Below the pieces are notes generated by a model that had not been told where the DNA came from, made no database searches, and saw only the letters and a list, made by a program, of their open reading frames with translations. Both the position numbers and the translations under genes were made by a program. Positions 5,671 to 6,120 of a stretch of 6,120 bases of DNA are shown here, piece after piece. Origin of the DNA: an uncultured Phycisphaerae bacterium (lineage in GTDB: Bacteria; Planctomycetota; Phycisphaerae; Phycisphaerales; SM1A02); assembly GCA_913046275.1 (NCBI GenBank), contig CAJWSE010000065.1, positions 1 through 6,120 of the forward strand, given 5' to 3'. Position 1 is the stretch's first letter. Each line of letters starts with the position of its first letter.

Positions 5671-6120
5671 TTACCGGCCTTCGAGTAATCGGTCACCCAG
5701 CCAATTGCTAAGGTCTGTAATTGCATGAATTTTATCTCGAACTGCATTAGTGTCATATTCCAGACGAATGAAATCAACTGTATGAAGTTCATCATCAAGG
5801 ATTGCATAGCTTGATCGCGGGTCGAGATCGCGAGGCTGCCCAACTGAGCCAGGGTTAATAATAATGTGTTCTTCGTTCTCATAATTAAATGAACCATCGA
5901 CATCCTCCGGAGGATAGAAATCAGGTTCGTTTGTAAATATACCGGGCACATGGGTGTGCCCTGACATTGAATGTTTTGGGATTCGGTCAAAAATTTGCTT
6001 CATTTTTACTGGCGAATTAATTGCATCATCAGGAAACAAATACTCGTTGATTGGCCTTCTAGGTGTTCCATGCACACAAAGAAAATCTTCCATTTGTGTT
6101 CGAACACGCAGTGATCCTAA
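5671..6120 (-). CDS. Calcineurin-like metallophosphoesterase (C-terminal 149 residues, cut by window edge)
   Basis: The frame stays open to the right edge, so the N-terminus with the first metal-binding motifs (DxH, GDxxD, GNH[DE]) lies outside. The visible part has the later metal ligands of the calcineurin-like fold: VHG at 16-18 of the fragment (His17) followed by TPRRPINEYL, and SGHTHVPG at 53-60 with the GH-TH pair His55/His57. It also has the NPGSVGQPRD motif at 89-98, typical of the YfcE/ApaH-like branch that often cleaves phosphodiesters or phosphomonoesters. The substrate is unknown. It is the most upstream gene visible in the minus-strand set, 24 bp before yidC, and is probably co-transcribed with it. 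An in-frame ATG at 6093 exists but is internal, since it would remove no more than the middle of a conserved core strand. Confidence 0.88.
   Translation of the reverse strand, partial: LGSLRVRTQMEDFLCVHGTPRRPINEYLFPDDAINSPVKMKQIFDRIPKHSMSGHTHVPGIFTNEPDFYPPEDVDGSFNYENEEHIIINPGSVGQPRDLDPRSSYAILDDELHTVDFIRLEYDTNAVRDKIHAITDLSNWLGDRLLEGR

Overview
The window looks like an origin-proximal segment of a free-living bacterial chromosome with moderately low GC. Two cues point that way: the gene pair yidC-mnmE, which sits next to the replication origin in many bacteria, and a probable parB with parS centromere sites about 3.4 kb from mnmE. The sequence styles of the DUF721/DciA protein and of the ABC ATPase remind me of Planctomycetota, possibly Phycisphaerae. 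That is recall of family resemblance, not a search result, and should be treated as tentative. I see no insertion sequences, tRNA or rRNA genes, or CRISPR arrays, and no obviously foreign region.

Layout. Positions 1-72 hold the first 24 codons of a minus-strand gene that looks like parB. Its 118-bp upstream gap carries one perfect 16-bp parS palindrome, a second degenerate parS copy, and a good sigma70-type promoter whose -10/-35 spacer contains that second copy. Next, on the minus strand, comes an ABC-transporter ATPase of the PotA/FbpC type (191-1324) with no permease or binding-protein gene beside it. After a divergent intergenic gap, the only plus-strand gene is a small DUF721/DciA-family protein (1450-1788). 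It converges, with only 5 bp between stop codons, on a tightly packed minus-strand gene set.

In transcription order that set is a metallophosphoesterase (cut by the window end, stop at 5671), yidC (5646-3466), mnmE (3460-2174) and a YbgC-like hotdog acyl-CoA thioesterase (2174-1794). The gaps are 24 bp, 5 bp and a 1-base stop/start overlap, so one transcript with translational coupling is likely.

Function. YidC inserts membrane proteins, MnmE modifies the wobble uridine of tRNAs, and DciA-family proteins are linked to loading of the replicative helicase. ParB with parS organises and segregates the origin. Together these form a replication, segregation and protein-synthesis neighbourhood, with an ABC ATPase occupying the place next to parB where parA is often found. 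The most informative non-coding signal is the parB upstream region, which suggests direct autoregulation by ParB. I found nothing amounting to a wholly new system.
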